The notes: a model not told the origin generated them from the letters alone. Counted from the first letter of the stretch, positions 10,453-20,478 are shown. The stretch: 64,000 nucleotides of DNA from an uncultured Lachnospiraceae bacterium (GCA_947174015.1 CAMWHJ010000009.1:1-64000); one strand, 5' to 3'. Numbers and translations: made by a program.

Positions 10453-10527
10453 AGAGCACTGCGCCATTGACGCAATGCTCTTAATTCATGACAGTAGAAA
10501 GTACGCGGATCGTACTTTCCACTGTTT
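10453..10527. repeat. hairpin pair, including dispersed palindrome family B
   Basis: AGAGCACTGCG/CGCAATGCTCT (around 10453-10481) is followed by CATGACAGTAGAAAGT paired with ACTTTCCACTG (10487-10527). The second unit is a variant of a hairpin found at four other places in the window. Both lie directly at the 3' end of the minus-strand pnp gene and may serve as its transcript end. Confidence 0.65.
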
Positions 10528-12614
10528 TACTCTTGAAGGTCCTTGATGCTAAAGCTGATTCTTCCCATCTTGTCCTTTCCAAGACAAACCACCTTCACCA
10601 CATCACCAAGCGTTAAAACATCCTCCACATGATTGATTCTCTCTTTTGATATTTTAGAAATGTGTACCATTCCCTCTTTGCCTGGTGCAAATTCCAAGAA
10701 TGCACCAAATTCCTTAATACTTACCACTTTACCGGTCAGTACTAAGCCCTCCTCAAAGTCAGTGGTAATAATGCGGATCATCTCCACTGCCTCATTCATC
10801 TTCTTCTGCTCCAAGCCGCAAACAGATACAAAGCCATCATCGGTAATGTCAATCTTCACACCAGTGCGGTCAATAATTTCATTGATGGTCTTTCCTCTCT
10901 GACCTACCACATCACCAATTTTTAGCGGATCAATCTGAATCTGGATAATCTTCGGTGCATATGGTCCCACCTCTTTTCTGGGTTCTGCAATGGCCGGCTT
11001 CATACAGGTTTCCATAATAAACATTCTTGCTTCCTGGCATCTTCGAATTGCTCCTTCCACAATAGGTCGGGTGAGACCATGGATCTTAATATCCATCTGA
11101 ATCGCAGTGATACCTGCATCGGTACCTGTCACCTTAAAGTCCATGTCTCCAAAGAAATCTTCCAAGCCCTGAATATCCGTCAGCAATACATAATCATCAT
11201 CCGCATCTCCAGTTACCAGACCACAGGAAATTCCTGCCACCATCTTCTTGATGGGCACACCTGCCGCCATCAATGACATACAGGAAGAACAGGTGGATGC
11301 CATGGAAGTAGAACCATTAGATTCGAAGGTTTCGGATACACTTCGAATTGCATATGGAAATTCTTCCTCTGAGGGAAGTACCGGAAGCAGGGCACGTTCT
11401 GCCAAGGCACCATGTCCGATTTCCCGGCGTCCCGGTCCTCTGGATGGCTTGGTTTCACCAACAGAGTAGGATGGGAAATTGTAATGATGCATATATCTCT
11501 TGCCAGTCTCTAATTCGTCTAACCCGTCTAATTTCTGTGCCTCTGACAGCGGTGCCAGTGTGGTTACATTGCAAATCTGGGTCTGTCCTCTGGTAAACAT
11601 GGCAGATCCATGCACACGGGGAATGATATCCACCTCTGCTGCCAAGGGGCGAATCTGTGTCAGTTCTCTTCCGTCCGGCCGCTTGTGATCCTTTAAAATC
11701 ATTTTGCGGACTGTCTTCTTTTGATACTGGTAGACGGCTTCATCAATAAGACCTAACCACTCCTCATTATCGGCAAATTTTTCTTCTAACTCTTCCTTCA
11801 GTTTGCGGATATTTTCCTCACGCACCTGCTTTTCATCCGTGAATACTGCCTTTTCCATATCATCCGGGGATACCACTTCTCTGATGGCGGCAAATAATTG
11901 CTCCGGAATGGCACAACTGGTATAGGTATGTTTTTCCTTACCACATTCTGCCACAATACCATCGATAAATGCAATCACCTGTTGATTCACTTCATGAGCC
12001 TTATAAATTGCCTCAATCATGGTATCTTCCGGTATTTCATTGGCACCGGCTTCAATCATGATCACCTTTGATCTGGTGGAGGCCACCGTAAGTTTTAAAT
12101 CAGACACCTTCATCTGAGCCTGGCTTGGATTGATGATAAACTCCCCATCAATCATACCCACCTGAGTAGTAGCACAGGGACCATCAAACGGAATGTCCGA
12201 AATGGCAGTGGCAATGGCAGATCCCAGCATGGCAGTCAGTTCCGGGCTGCATTCTGGATCTACGGACATCACCAGATTGTTTAAAGTAACATCATTCCTG
12301 TAATCCTTTGGAAACAGAGGACGCATGGGACGGTCGATAACACGGGAAGTAAGTACGGCATTTTCCGATGCCTTTCCCTCTCTCTTATTAAACCCTCCCG
12401 GAATCTTTCCCACTGCATACATTTTTTCCTCATATTCCACGCTTAATGGAAAAAAGTCAATTCCTTCTCTTGGTTTTTCAGAAGCAGTTGCCGTAGATAA
12501 TACCGTAGTTTCTCCGTAATGCATAAATGCTGCCCCGTTGGCCTGCTTTGCCACTCTGCCCACATCCACTGTTAATGTTCTGCCTGCAAGTTCCATAGTA
12601 AAACTTTTGTACAT
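10527..12614 (-). CDS. pnp: polyribonucleotide nucleotidyltransferase (PNPase)
   Basis: Phosphorolytic 3'-5' exoribonuclease of 695 residues. It has two RNase PH domains (the second with the RGQTQ and GEGK-like SVGETKPSRGPGRREIGHG segments), a KH domain with VVGQRGKTINEI near residue 570, and a C-terminal S1 domain beginning at about 620 (GKVVSIKEFGAFLEF). All parts are present, and the start ATG has AAGGAG eight bases upstream. It lies directly downstream of rpsO, as in most bacteria. A long hairpin in its leader (12644-12720) resembles in placement the RNase III-cleaved hairpin used for pnp autoregulation in Escherichia coli; that parallel is inference. Confidence 0.97.
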   Translation of the reverse strand: MYKSFTMELAGRTLTVDVGRVAKQANGAAFMHYGETTVLSTATASEKPREGIDFFPLSVEYEEKMYAVGKIPGGFNKREGKASENAVLTSRVIDRPMRPLFPKDYRNDVTLNNLVMSVDPECSPELTAMLGSAIATAISDIPFDGPCATTQVGMIDGEFIINPSQAQMKVSDLKLTVASTRSKVIMIEAGANEIPEDTMIEAIYKAHEVNQQVIAFIDGIVAECGKEKHTYTSCAIPEQLFAAIREVVSPDDMEKAVFTDEKQVREENIRKLKEELEEKFADNEEWLGLIDEAVYQYQKKTVRKMILKDHKRPDGRELTQIRPLAAEVDIIPRVHGSAMFTRGQTQICNVTTLAPLSEAQKLDGLDELETGKRYMHHYNFPSYSVGETKPSRGPGRREIGHGALAERALLPVLPSEEEFPYAIRSVSETFESNGSTSMASTCSSCMSLMAAGVPIKKMVAGISCGLVTGDADDDYVLLTDIQGLEDFFGDMDFKVTGTDAGITAIQMDIKIHGLTRPIVEGAIRRCQEARMFIMETCMKPAIAEPRKEVGPYAPKIIQIQIDPLKIGDVVGQRGKTINEIIDRTGVKIDITDDGFVSVCGLEQKKMNEAVEMIRIITTDFEEGLVLTGKVVSIKEFGAFLEFAPGKEGMVHISKISKERINHVEDVLTLGDVVKVVCLGKDKMGRISFSIKDLQE

Positions 12615-12643
12615 GTTTTGAACTCCTTTTCTTCTTAAATTTT

Positions 12644-12720
12644 GGCAGAAGATACCGAAACTACTGAAAAAATCATGGCTTCCATGAGTTTTTCAGTGGT
12701 CTCGGAAATTGTCTTCCGCC
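12644..12720 (-). promoter_or_regulatory. long leader hairpin upstream of pnp
   Basis: Arms around 12655-12678 and 12683-12705 pair almost without interruption, and flanking GGCAGAAGA/TCTTCCGCC extends the stem. It ends about 30 bases before the pnp start codon. It has no following T-tract, so it looks like an RNA processing or control element rather than a terminator. Confidence 0.5.
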
Positions 12721-12750
12721 CTTCTGGGAACTGTCCCCTTTTTCATAATA

Positions 12751-12779
12751 GCAAAAGAGGGCGAAAATCTCCGCCCTTC
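12751..12779 (-). terminator. terminator after rpsO
   Basis: The AGGGCG/CGCCCT stem with a short loop is followed on the minus strand by CTTTTGC, 32 bases past the rpsO stop. The weak T-tract suggests that some transcripts read through into pnp. Confidence 0.6.
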
Positions 12780-12810
12780 ATTTACCGGAATTTCCCCATA
12801 GTAATATGAA

Positions 12811-13077
12811 TTACTTACGGATTCCTAAACGTTCAATTAATGAACGATATCTCTCAATATCTGTCTTCTTTAAATAAGCCAGTAAACCACGTCTCTGACC
12901 TACCATCTTCAACAGACCGCGTCTGGAATGATGGTCTTTGTCATGCACCTTTAAATGCTCTGTAAGTTCTTGAATTCTTGCTGTTAAAACCGCAATCTGT
13001 ACCTCTGGTGAACCTGTGTCACCTTCTGTTCTTGCATATTCAGCAATAATTGCCTGCTTCTTTTCCTTTGAAATCAT
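12811..13077 (-). CDS. rpsO: 30S ribosomal protein S15
   Basis: Primary 16S rRNA-binding protein of the small subunit, 88 residues as usual. Recognisable segments are [14 protein letters not shown], the DHHSRRGLL loop that contacts rRNA, and the C-terminal [13 protein letters not shown] start at 13077, where AAGGAGGAAATTCAG precedes the ATG; the longer reading frame upstream belongs to the leader. The 100-base leader contains short GC-rich repeats and could carry the S15 autoregulatory site known for this gene in several phyla, but I cannot assign a specific fold. Confidence 0.97.
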   Translation of the reverse strand: MISKEKKQAIIAEYARTEGDTGSPEVQIAVLTARIQELTEHLKVHDKDHHSRRGLLKMVGQRRGLLAYLKKTDIERYRSLIERLGIRK

Positions 13078-13170
13078 CTGAATTTCCTCCTTAAACTTTG
13101 AACACCTGATATTAAGATGCCGGTCGGAGAGTCCGTGCACTGAATATCGGCTGATTATTAATACTTCGAT

Positions 13171-13200
13171 AGTATATCACATAGTATATCTGTTTGTCTA
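13171..13200 (-). promoter_or_regulatory. probable promoter of rpsO-pnp
   Basis: TAGACA (13195-13200) and TATACT (13171-13176) on the minus strand are separated by 18 bases. This is the best promoter-like pair between truA and rpsO. Confidence 0.45.
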
Positions 13201-13264
13201 GCTTAATTTTTCAAAGTTCTCACTGTTTTCATTGCCCGGTTTCCGCCAAATTTTATTCTTCTCT

Positions 13265-14014
13265 TTAAAAGTCTTCTTTATACCTGACTTTTAATAGCAT
13301 CAACCCATGAGCAGGTACCATAAAACCTGCCCGAAATCTGTTTTTCGCCTGAAAGATCTCTGGAATTTCCTCCGGTCTCCGCTTTCCCATACCGATTTCC
13401 AGCAGTGTTCCTGTAAGAATCCGTACCATATGATAGAGAAAACCTTCTCCGGTAAAGTAAAATCGGATATACTCATTTTCCTCTTGGATTTCTATGCTTT
13501 TTAAATTCCGCACCGTATCCTTTCCTTTTCTCTTTTCCGAGGTAAAACTGCGAAAATCATGAAGCCCCGTCAGCATGACAGCCGCCTGCCGCATCTGCGG
13601 TATATTAATATGGTCAGAAACTCCATAAGTATATCTTCTTGTAAATACCCTTTGAGGTTCCCCTCTGTCCACCGTATAACAATAGGTTTTGTCTATCGCA
13701 TCATAGCGGCTGTGAAAGCTGTTGTCTGCTTGTACTGTTTCTGCTATTTTAATATCTTCCGGCAAACGTTGATTGCATTGCACCTGAAATTGTTCTGTAT
13801 CCAGTAAATGATAGGTGTGAAAATTTGCGGTCTGTGCCAGCGCATGAACACCTCCATCGGTTCTGCCGGAGGCAATCAGTTTTATGTTCTCTCCACAAAT
13901 CTCACTGATACAGTTCTCTACGGTTTCTTGAATGGTAAGCCTTCCTTTTTGCCTCTGCCAGCCCTCATAGTTTCTGCCGTCATAGCTTAGAACAATCTTG
14001 TAATTGTAATCCAT
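13265..14014 (-). CDS. truA: tRNA pseudouridine(38-40) synthase
   Basis: Modifies U38-U40 of the tRNA anticodon arm. The 249-residue protein has the TruA N-terminal YDGRNYEGWQRQ segment, the catalytic Asp in ASGRTDGGVHALAQ, and the RRPEEIPEIF/GLML C-terminal region. The ATG at 14014 has GGAGGTGAAAAGC in front; the TTG five codons earlier has no suitable ribosome binding site. It is the first gene of the run leading into rpsO, with a separate promoter between them. Confidence 0.95.
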   Translation of the reverse strand: MDYNYKIVLSYDGRNYEGWQRQKGRLTIQETVENCISEICGENIKLIASGRTDGGVHALAQTANFHTYHLLDTEQFQVQCNQRLPEDIKIAETVQADNSFHSRYDAIDKTYCYTVDRGEPQRVFTRRYTYGVSDHINIPQMRQAAVMLTGLHDFRSFTSEKRKGKDTVRNLKSIEIQEENEYIRFYFTGEGFLYHMVRILTGTLLEIGMGKRRPEEIPEIFQAKNRFRAGFMVPAHGLMLLKVRYKEDF

Positions 14015-14045
14015 GCTTTTCACCTCCAATTCAGCTCAAAGTTCT

Positions 14046-14162
14046 TCAAATTTTCCCAGTCTCAACGGAAGGCTTACCCAAAGATATCTTTTTCTGCTTC
14101 ATATCTACTTTTGCTATGGCACCATATTGCAATGCACACCTTGGTGTAGCATACCCAAAATT
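14046..14162 (-). pseudogene. C-terminal remnant, possibly of an S66 (LD-carboxypeptidase) peptidase
   Basis: An open stretch of about 38 codons ends in a stop and encodes LQYGAIAKVDMKQKKIS followed by a terminal VETGK. This resembles the extreme C-terminus of S66 peptidases such as MccF/LdcA, where a YGA-x-A-x-VD segment ends the barrel. There is no start or upstream domain, so it is a fragment. The family assignment is weak. Confidence 0.3.
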
Positions 14163-14422
14163 TACATTATAAACAATCGTCCCCTAATTGAGATGGTATA
14201 ATAAAATTGTAACACCAAACATCTGAAATTCAATATATAATTTAAATACAGTAACTACGTGGCTTGCAGCCACTTTCACCGCATTGCGTTGAATAATTCA
14301 GTTTTAAGTATATCAATGCTTTCTGGAAAACTTCTGTTCATTTTACCACATTTATATTAAAATAACACTATAATTTTTATACGATCTATTTATATCGGCT
14401 CGCAAAGAACAGAGGGATTTTT

Positions 14423-14613
14423 ATGTCAAAGCTTATGCTTATTGATGATGACAAAGAAGTTTTATCCATTAACTATAAATATTTTCAGAAACCGGCTTGG
14501 GACTTTCTATTGTAAAGGCAGTGATAACACAGCTTCAAGGTAAAATATGGTGCGAGAGCACCCCAAAGGTGGGCAGTACCTTTCATTTTACTCTGCCATT
14601 GGTTTCCGAATAA
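14423..14613 (+). pseudogene. internally deleted two-component system remnant
   Basis: An ATG with AGAGGGATTTTT upstream opens a receiver-like start (MSKLMLIDDDKEVL), which runs only about 25 residues. In another frame it is followed directly by the end of a histidine kinase ATPase domain ([10 protein letters not shown], then GGSTF-like [11 protein letters not shown], then stop). This is what a large deletion between an adjacent regulator and kinase would leave. It accounts for the middle of the 657-base spacer 14030-14686; I see nothing else in that spacer beyond this, the S66-like fragment and the ppk1 terminator. Confidence 0.6.
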
Positions 14614-14621
14614 TGTTCTCA

Positions 14622-14665
14622 ACAAAAAATATCAGGACTGCTATATAAATTTGCCGCAGTCCTGA
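14622..14665 (-). terminator. terminator of the ppx-ppk1 operon
   Basis: A perfect 10-base stem TCAGGACTGC/GCAGTCCTGA is followed on the minus strand by TATTTTTTG, 21 bases past the ppk1 stop. Confidence 0.85.
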
Positions 14666-14686
14666 CTGTACTTCACCAAACAAATA

Positions 14687-16825
14687 CTATTCATTTTCCC
14701 TCGGCTCATTGCCGGCAGGGATAAATACTCTGCTATGTTTTATTTCCTTATGTTCTTGAGTTCGCTTTACAGCTTCCTGACAAAAATATTCCTGTGCACA
14801 CAACAACACCTTGCCCTGTTTATCTACACGTTCATAGCTCCCATCGGTCTTCAATACTCTTGCCTTCAGAGTATCAGAAAGCTGAATTCTCAAAATATGT
14901 TTTACCTCTTCCTTCAATCTTTCATCCTCCACCGGAAAGAGAATTTCCACACGCTGATCCAGATTTCTTGACATCCAGTCTGCACTGGACATATAAATTT
15001 CTTCATTTCCATTGTTGTGAAAATAGTAAATCCGGCTGTGCTCTAAAAAGTTTCCCACCAATGAACGCACGGTAATATTGTCACTGACATCCGGTATGCC
15101 CACTTTCAGACAACAGATTCCCCGAACAATCAATTCAATTTTCACCCCTGCCGATGCAGCCTCATAAAGTGCCTCAATAATTCCCTTATCACACAGAGAA
15201 TTCATTTTTGCAATAATATGGGCTTTCTTTCCCAGTTTTGCATTATCACGTTCCCTTGCAATCAGGCTTACAAATTTATCCCGGAGCCATATGGGTGCTA
15301 AGGAAAGACAATTCCAAGACTTTGGCTCAGAGTAACCCGAAAGCATGTTAAACACAGCAGTGGCATCTGCGCCAATCCGTTCTGAGCAGGTCAACAATCC
15401 CATATCGGTATACACTTTTGCCGTGGCATCATTGTAATTTCCCGTTCCCAGATGAACATAACGGCGGATACCGTCCTCTTCTTTTCGTACCACCAGAGTA
15501 ATCTTACTATGAGTTTTCAAACCCACCAGACCATAAATCACATGGCAGCCCGCTTTTTCCAACATCTTTGCCCATCCGATGTTATTTTCCTCATCAAATC
15601 TGGCTTTCAGCTCCACCAGCACAGATACCTGCTTTCCGTTTTCTGCCGCCTGCGCCAGTGCCGCAATAATGGGGGAATTACCACTGACTCGGTATAGTGT
15701 CTGCTTAATTGCCAAAACATCCCCATCTCTGGCTGCCTGCTTTACAAATTCTACCACCGGATCAAAGGTCTGGTATGGATGGTGCAGGAGCACATCCCCT
15801 TTCCGGATTTGGGCAAAAATATTTCTCTCTTCGGACAATTCCGGCACCGGCTGGGGCTTATATTTTGGATATTTCAATGCTTCAAACCTCTCCATACCAT
15901 ACATTTTCATCAGAAAAGTCAAGTCTAAGGGACCCGGAATTTTAAAAATGTCTTCTTCTCTGATGCGTAGCTCTTTTTTTAGGATTTTCAACAAACGTTT
16001 GTCTATGGTATCCTCCACCTCTAAACGAATCGCCTCACCCCACTGACGTTTTTTCAATTTCCTCTCGATCTCTTTCAATAAATCTTCTGCCTCATCCTCG
16101 TCAATACTTAGGTCTGCATTTCGCATTACCCGATAGGGGTGGGCACAGATCACATCATAGCTCAAAAAAAGCTTCTGAATGTTACGTTCAATGACCTCCT
16201 CTAAGAGAATCACCTTCTTCTCACCGTTTGCCCCATCCGGCAAAGGCACAATTCTCGGAATCACTGCTGGTACCTGTACGGTGGCAAAATCCAGTTCAAC
16301 AGTATTCTCTTTTTTGGAAAGCAGTGCTCCGATGTTTAAAGACTTATTGCGAATCAGAGGAAAGGGTCTGGAGGAATCCACTGCCATAGGTGTCACCACC
16401 GGATACACATTATCCATAAAAAAGCTATCCACAAACTTTTTCTGTTCCTCATTTAATTCCTCATGGCATTTTATGATACAAAGCTTCTCTTCCTTCAAGG
16501 ATGGCAGCAGCGAACGATTGTAAGTGCTGTACTGCAAACTAACAAAATTATGAGTAGCCTTATTAATCACCGCCAACTGCTCCGCAGGTGTCATACCTGC
16601 AATGTCTCTTTTATCATATTCTGCGTTTACCATATCCTTTAAAGACGCTACACGCACCATGAAAAATTCATCTAAATTAGAGGAAGTAATACTTAAAAAT
16701 TTCAAACGTTCGAACAATGGATTCCCTTTATCCCTTGCTTCCTCTAAGATTCGCTCATTAAACAGAAGCCAGCTCAATTCTCGATTTGTATAGTATTCTG
16801 ATTTTGCAAAATTTTTCTTCTCCAT
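14687..16825 (-). CDS. ppk1: polyphosphate kinase 1
   Basis: Synthesises inorganic polyphosphate reversibly from ATP. The 712-residue protein has the full four-domain PPK1 layout: an N domain opening with NRELSWLLFNERILEEA, a head domain, and two phospholipase D-like C domains. KTHSKITLVVR supplies the phosphorylated histidine, and HLGTGNYND follows. The ATG has TAGGAGGGGAAGCAC before it. It lies 12 bases after ppx, so synthesis and breakdown of polyphosphate are encoded in one operon, and a terminator follows. Confidence 0.97.
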   Translation of the reverse strand: MEKKNFAKSEYYTNRELSWLLFNERILEEARDKGNPLFERLKFLSITSSNLDEFFMVRVASLKDMVNAEYDKRDIAGMTPAEQLAVINKATHNFVSLQYSTYNRSLLPSLKEEKLCIIKCHEELNEEQKKFVDSFFMDNVYPVVTPMAVDSSRPFPLIRNKSLNIGALLSKKENTVELDFATVQVPAVIPRIVPLPDGANGEKKVILLEEVIERNIQKLFLSYDVICAHPYRVMRNADLSIDEDEAEDLLKEIERKLKKRQWGEAIRLEVEDTIDKRLLKILKKELRIREEDIFKIPGPLDLTFLMKMYGMERFEALKYPKYKPQPVPELSEERNIFAQIRKGDVLLHHPYQTFDPVVEFVKQAARDGDVLAIKQTLYRVSGNSPIIAALAQAAENGKQVSVLVELKARFDEENNIGWAKMLEKAGCHVIYGLVGLKTHSKITLVVRKEEDGIRRYVHLGTGNYNDATAKVYTDMGLLTCSERIGADATAVFNMLSGYSEPKSWNCLSLAPIWLRDKFVSLIARERDNAKLGKKAHIIAKMNSLCDKGIIEALYEAASAGVKIELIVRGICCLKVGIPDVSDNITVRSLVGNFLEHSRIYYFHNNGNEEIYMSSADWMSRNLDQRVEILFPVEDERLKEEVKHILRIQLSDTLKARVLKTDGSYERVDKQGKVLLCAQEYFCQEAVKRTQEHKEIKHSRVFIPAGNEPRENE

Positions 16826-16837
16826 GTGCTTCCCCTC

Positions 16838-18379
16838 CTAGATGCTCTTTTTTTGCTTTACCACAGGAATAATGCCCAGTATTTCCTGTACGAAATCTGC
16901 CCGTTCTGCAATCTTTTCTTTTTCCAGAGCAATATCATCATTGCTTTCTATCATAATATACAGGGTTTTATCTTTCATCACAAATCTGGTGCTTTTGCAT
17001 TTCTGCTTGTTGCTGTAATCCAAGGCTTCAATCAAACGCAGCATTCCCGTCAATTTCGCTATGACCAGATAATCATCCACTCCAATATTGCTATGAGAAA
17101 CTAATTCCTCATAATACTCAAACTCTCCATTTTTGAATTTTACAATGTATGCCACTTTCTCCCGTTCCTTGTGGGATAAGCCGATGATTTCCGTTGCCAT
17201 AATAATATGATAGGCACACTCAGCACTCTTGGCAATACTAATATATTTGCCACAGTCACAAAGGATTACCGCAATCCGCAACAGTAATTGCTCCCTTTTC
17301 CCCAAACCATGAAGCTTTTTGGTGGCATCAAACAACTGCACTGCCAAGCCTTCCATATTGTTAATATGATTTTTACCTGCCATATATCTCCTTGCCATAT
17401 TTTTGGCAGAAGCGATAATGTCATCTTCAAAATTGTGTTCCGATTTGATAATCTGTTTCTGCTGGGCATAATCAAAAGCAATACCATCCGCCAAATCCCG
17501 GTTCGGTGCCCAAATCGTCTCTGCCTCCATAATTTCCATAAAACGCTTATAGATTATGGCAAAGGGCAGAATCAGTCTTGCGTTTTCCTGAGATACTCCA
17601 AGTTTATCCGCTGCTGCCTCCGGAGTCAGGTTGGAAATTTTATCATATATCTTTTTGTACTCCTCTGCCGATACACTGCTGTTGATGGTACTGCTGCCTG
17701 TCTCTGCCAGCAAATTAGTAATAAATTCTCCGCTGACAATCACATTTTTGACATTTCTGTCTTTTAGATAAAACTTCTTGAAATGATACAATTCTGTGTT
17801 GATCAGCTCCTCAATATACTGACCATAATGGTTGCTTCTGTTTTCCAAAGCAGCTAAGGTCTCCCGTATTCGCAAAGAACCAAGCTTGATATTCTGGGTG
17901 GTAATCAAGCTGTCCTTATCGAACAGAGATACCTGAATGCTTCCACCGCCCACATCAACAATGGCAGTTCCCTTTTTGATCACCTCACCAAAGTTCTCCC
18001 ATTTTGAGGCAACAGATTTATAACCGATAAACCGATGCTCTGAATTGCTTAAAATCTCCACTTGAAAACCAGTCCGTACACGAATGTGATCCAATAAAAT
18101 TCTGGTATTTTTCACTTCTCTCAGTGCGGAAGTCGCACACACACGATACTCATCCACACCATATTCTTTCATAAATCCCTTGAAATCATTTAACGTTTTA
18201 CACAAATTATCTACCATTTCCTGACCAATCTTTTCTTTGGTAAATGCATCCTTTCCCAATTCCAGATGATTTATCACATGATTCAATTCCTTCATTCCAT
18301 TTCTGGCGGATAATTCAAAGATTTTCATTCCCGTTTCGTAAGAACGAATATAGATTGCTGCAAATATCACTTTTTTCAT
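16838..18379 (-). CDS. ppx: exopolyphosphatase, Ppx/GppA family
   Basis: Hydrolyses terminal phosphates from polyphosphate or pppGpp. The 513-residue protein has the ASKHA phosphatase fold (VDVGGGSIQVSLF phosphate-binding loop near residue 140, CATSALREVKN upstream) and a C-terminal HD-type domain in which the expected catalytic motif is not obvious. The length fits the longer Ppx type. The conserved N-terminal Asp/Gly loop is altered (FAAIYIRSYE where DIGSNS-like residues are usual), which deserves notice because that loop binds the substrate. It is the first gene of the ppx-ppk1 pair. Confidence 0.9.
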   Translation of the reverse strand: MKKVIFAAIYIRSYETGMKIFELSARNGMKELNHVINHLELGKDAFTKEKIGQEMVDNLCKTLNDFKGFMKEYGVDEYRVCATSALREVKNTRILLDHIRVRTGFQVEILSNSEHRFIGYKSVASKWENFGEVIKKGTAIVDVGGGSIQVSLFDKDSLITTQNIKLGSLRIRETLAALENRSNHYGQYIEELINTELYHFKKFYLKDRNVKNVIVSGEFITNLLAETGSSTINSSVSAEEYKKIYDKISNLTPEAAADKLGVSQENARLILPFAIIYKRFMEIMEAETIWAPNRDLADGIAFDYAQQKQIIKSEHNFEDDIIASAKNMARRYMAGKNHINNMEGLAVQLFDATKKLHGLGKREQLLLRIAVILCDCGKYISIAKSAECAYHIIMATEIIGLSHKEREKVAYIVKFKNGEFEYYEELVSHSNIGVDDYLVIAKLTGMLRLIEALDYSNKQKCKSTRFVMKDKTLYIMIESNDDIALEKEKIAERADFVQEILGIIPVVKQKKSI

Positions 18380-18448
18380 TCTCTCACCAAGCCTTTCTTA
18401 TTCCGTCGGTTTTTCTATCCCTTCTCATTTCACTACCAAAGTTTTCCT

Positions 18449-18581
18449 GTAACTATTCAGTACCTTCATAGCTACAAGCAAAGAACCATGCAAAATTGCC
18501 TACGGCAATGGTTCTTTGCCTGTGATATCCACTTTTTCTTACGGTCTGTGCAGTAAATGCACAGACCTGCTGAACAGTTAC
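18449..18581. repeat. dispersed palindromic repeat, family A
   Basis: A 133-base copy running from GTAACTATTCAG to CTGAACAGTTAC. It contains AAAGAACCATGC, a central CCTACGG, then GGTTCTTTGCC, then a GGTCTGTGCA/TGCACAGACC hairpin. It is almost identical to the copy at 57611-57743. It lies in the 362-base spacer between ppx and a chemoreceptor gene, which contains no gene. Confidence 0.85.
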
Positions 18582-18651
18582 GTTTTCCTCTTTATTTTAA
18601 GCTATTTTATGATTACTTTCAATAAATTTCCTGTAACATTTTTGTAAATAT

Positions 18652-18735
18652 GTAACAGTTCAGCCATAGACACGCTTATGTGCTCATTCATGCAAGCATG
18701 ATTCCACATAAAGCGGGCTATGGCTGAACTGTTAC
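18652..18735. repeat. large perfect-ended palindrome related to family A
   Basis: The outer arms GTAACAGTTCAGCCATAG and CTATGGCTGAACTGTTAC are exact complements; inner arms around CATTCATGCAAGCATGA also pair. A degenerate relative of the centre is at about 58648-58730. It lies at the 3' end of the downstream chemoreceptor gene. Confidence 0.75.
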
Positions 18736-18741
18736 CTATAC

Positions 18742-20478
18742 CTATAATTTAAATTTATCAACCTGACTATTCAATACCTTAACTACCTCCATGTTACCCT
18801 TAGCCTCAATTTCAATTTCGCCCACATTTTGAGTAATATTTACTGCCGTTTCAGCAACAGTGACAACACCTTTTGCATTCTCTTCCATTGCCTGATTGAC
18901 CGCCTTGATGGCATTGGATATTTCAATCATATTACCTTTGATGAGGGAGGCCTTGTTTGAAAATCCTTCCATCAAATCATACATGGAGCCAATGTTATTA
19001 TAATACGCACCACTGCTCTCCATAAGCTTTTCATAACCAACCATGGCAGTTTCATTCATGAAATTAATCATGTGCTCCGCTTCTTTAGCAAGCTCATTTA
19101 CTGCTTCAATAACAACAACACTCACCTGCTTAATCTGCTCCGCTGCTTCCCCCGAATTACTGGCCAGCTTGCCGATTTCTTCAGCCACCACTGCAAAACC
19201 CTTGCCTGCCTCTCCTGCCCTTGCTGCCTCAATGCTTGCGTTTAATGCCAGCAGATTTGTCTGATTGGTAATATTGATAATATTGGCAGTCAACTCACCA
19301 ATTTTCTCAACAGCTTTAGATTTCTCAATTTTTTCATTGACACTGTCTGCCATATTCTGAGCCATTTTTCCTGCCTGCTCTTTTTCCTTAATGGCACTGG
19401 ACTTAATCTGTATGGCTTCCTTTCGTATCTCATCTGAAAAATTCCTTCCGTTTTCCGCTTCCCTTGAAATCTTCTCAATATCATTTAAGATACTACTGGT
19501 GGATTCTGTAACGCAATTTAAGGAGGTTGTGGTCTCTTCCACAGAAGCACTCATCTCTTCCATAGTGGCAGATACATCCGTTATTCTTTCTTCTGTCTCT
19601 GCAAGATTGTCTGTCACCTTTTGGGAAGAATGTTGAATCTGTGCTGAATTTTCAGAAATATCAATCATGATATTTCTTATATATGCCAGCAATACATTTA
19701 CATTATTAGCAATCAGTTCCAACTCATCACCGGTGAAAATATCCAGCCGCTGTGTCAAATCTCCTTCATTGTTTACAATATCATATATTTTTTTATCTAC
19801 TTTCTTTAAAGAACGCAAAATACTTCTGATAAAGAAACACAGAATTATAATGGCAAGTATCCCCACCACCGTTCCCTGCACTATTACCAATATTTTGGAC
19901 TGATTCATTTTTTCCACAATATTGCCTGCATCATAATCACAGCCCATGATGGCTACAATATTTCCTGCACTATCCTCCACAGGAATGTAACAGCTAACTA
20001 TTGCCATTCCATCATAAAATTCTATTTCATTAGAAACAGCCTTCTCTCCTTTGGCTGCCTGAAGTACCTGCTCTGCATCCGCATCATATTCATTACCGAT
20101 TTTTAACTGGCTTTCACTTTCATCTGTATCTACTCCATAGTATACTTTCCCATCCTCTACATACATGGTATACAGATAAGCAATATTATAGTTTGATTTC
20201 AATCTCCGCAAAGTTTCCAGAATTTCCTTATACTCTGCTGTATTTTCATCTCCCGGCTTTAATTCTTCCAACTTCTGTGCATCCACTGCCCAAACTGCCA
20301 TATCAGCAACTATCTCTGCTTCCTCCAGTGCCATCTGCTGTACAGTACTACTCATAGGTATATATGCGGACAAACCAACAAGCAACACCAACAATACTAT
20401 AGCTAATATGGTGGGAATCATCAGCTTTGCACAAATCCCCAGTTTTCTTACCTTACGTTTTTTCTCTTCTTTTTCCAT
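18742..20478 (-). CDS. methyl-accepting chemotaxis protein, Cache type
   Basis: A 578-residue chemoreceptor. The first membrane segment is near residues 14-38. It is followed by a single Cache-like extracellular domain ([15 protein letters not shown]-like [11 protein letters not shown]), a second membrane segment near 195-220, HAMP, and a signalling domain with [20 protein letters not shown] and [13 protein letters not shown] start at 20478, where GAGGAGTGTATC precedes ATG, and not at the TTG eight codons upstream. The signal is unknown. It is flanked by repeat elements on both sides and appears monocistronic. Confidence 0.93.
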   Translation of the reverse strand: MEKEEKKRKVRKLGICAKLMIPTILAIVLLVLLVGLSAYIPMSSTVQQMALEEAEIVADMAVWAVDAQKLEELKPGDENTAEYKEILETLRRLKSNYNIAYLYTMYVEDGKVYYGVDTDESESQLKIGNEYDADAEQVLQAAKGEKAVSNEIEFYDGMAIVSCYIPVEDSAGNIVAIMGCDYDAGNIVEKMNQSKILVIVQGTVVGILAIIILCFFIRSILRSLKKVDKKIYDIVNNEGDLTQRLDIFTGDELELIANNVNVLLAYIRNIMIDISENSAQIQHSSQKVTDNLAETEERITDVSATMEEMSASVEETTTSLNCVTESTSSILNDIEKISREAENGRNFSDEIRKEAIQIKSSAIKEKEQAGKMAQNMADSVNEKIEKSKAVEKIGELTANIINITNQTNLLALNASIEAARAGEAGKGFAVVAEEIGKLASNSGEAAEQIKQVSVVVIEAVNELAKEAEHMINFMNETAMVGYEKLMESSGAYYNNIGSMYDLMEGFSNKASLIKGNMIEISNAIKAVNQAMEENAKGVVTVAETAVNITQNVGEIEIEAKGNMEVVKVLNSQVDKFKL

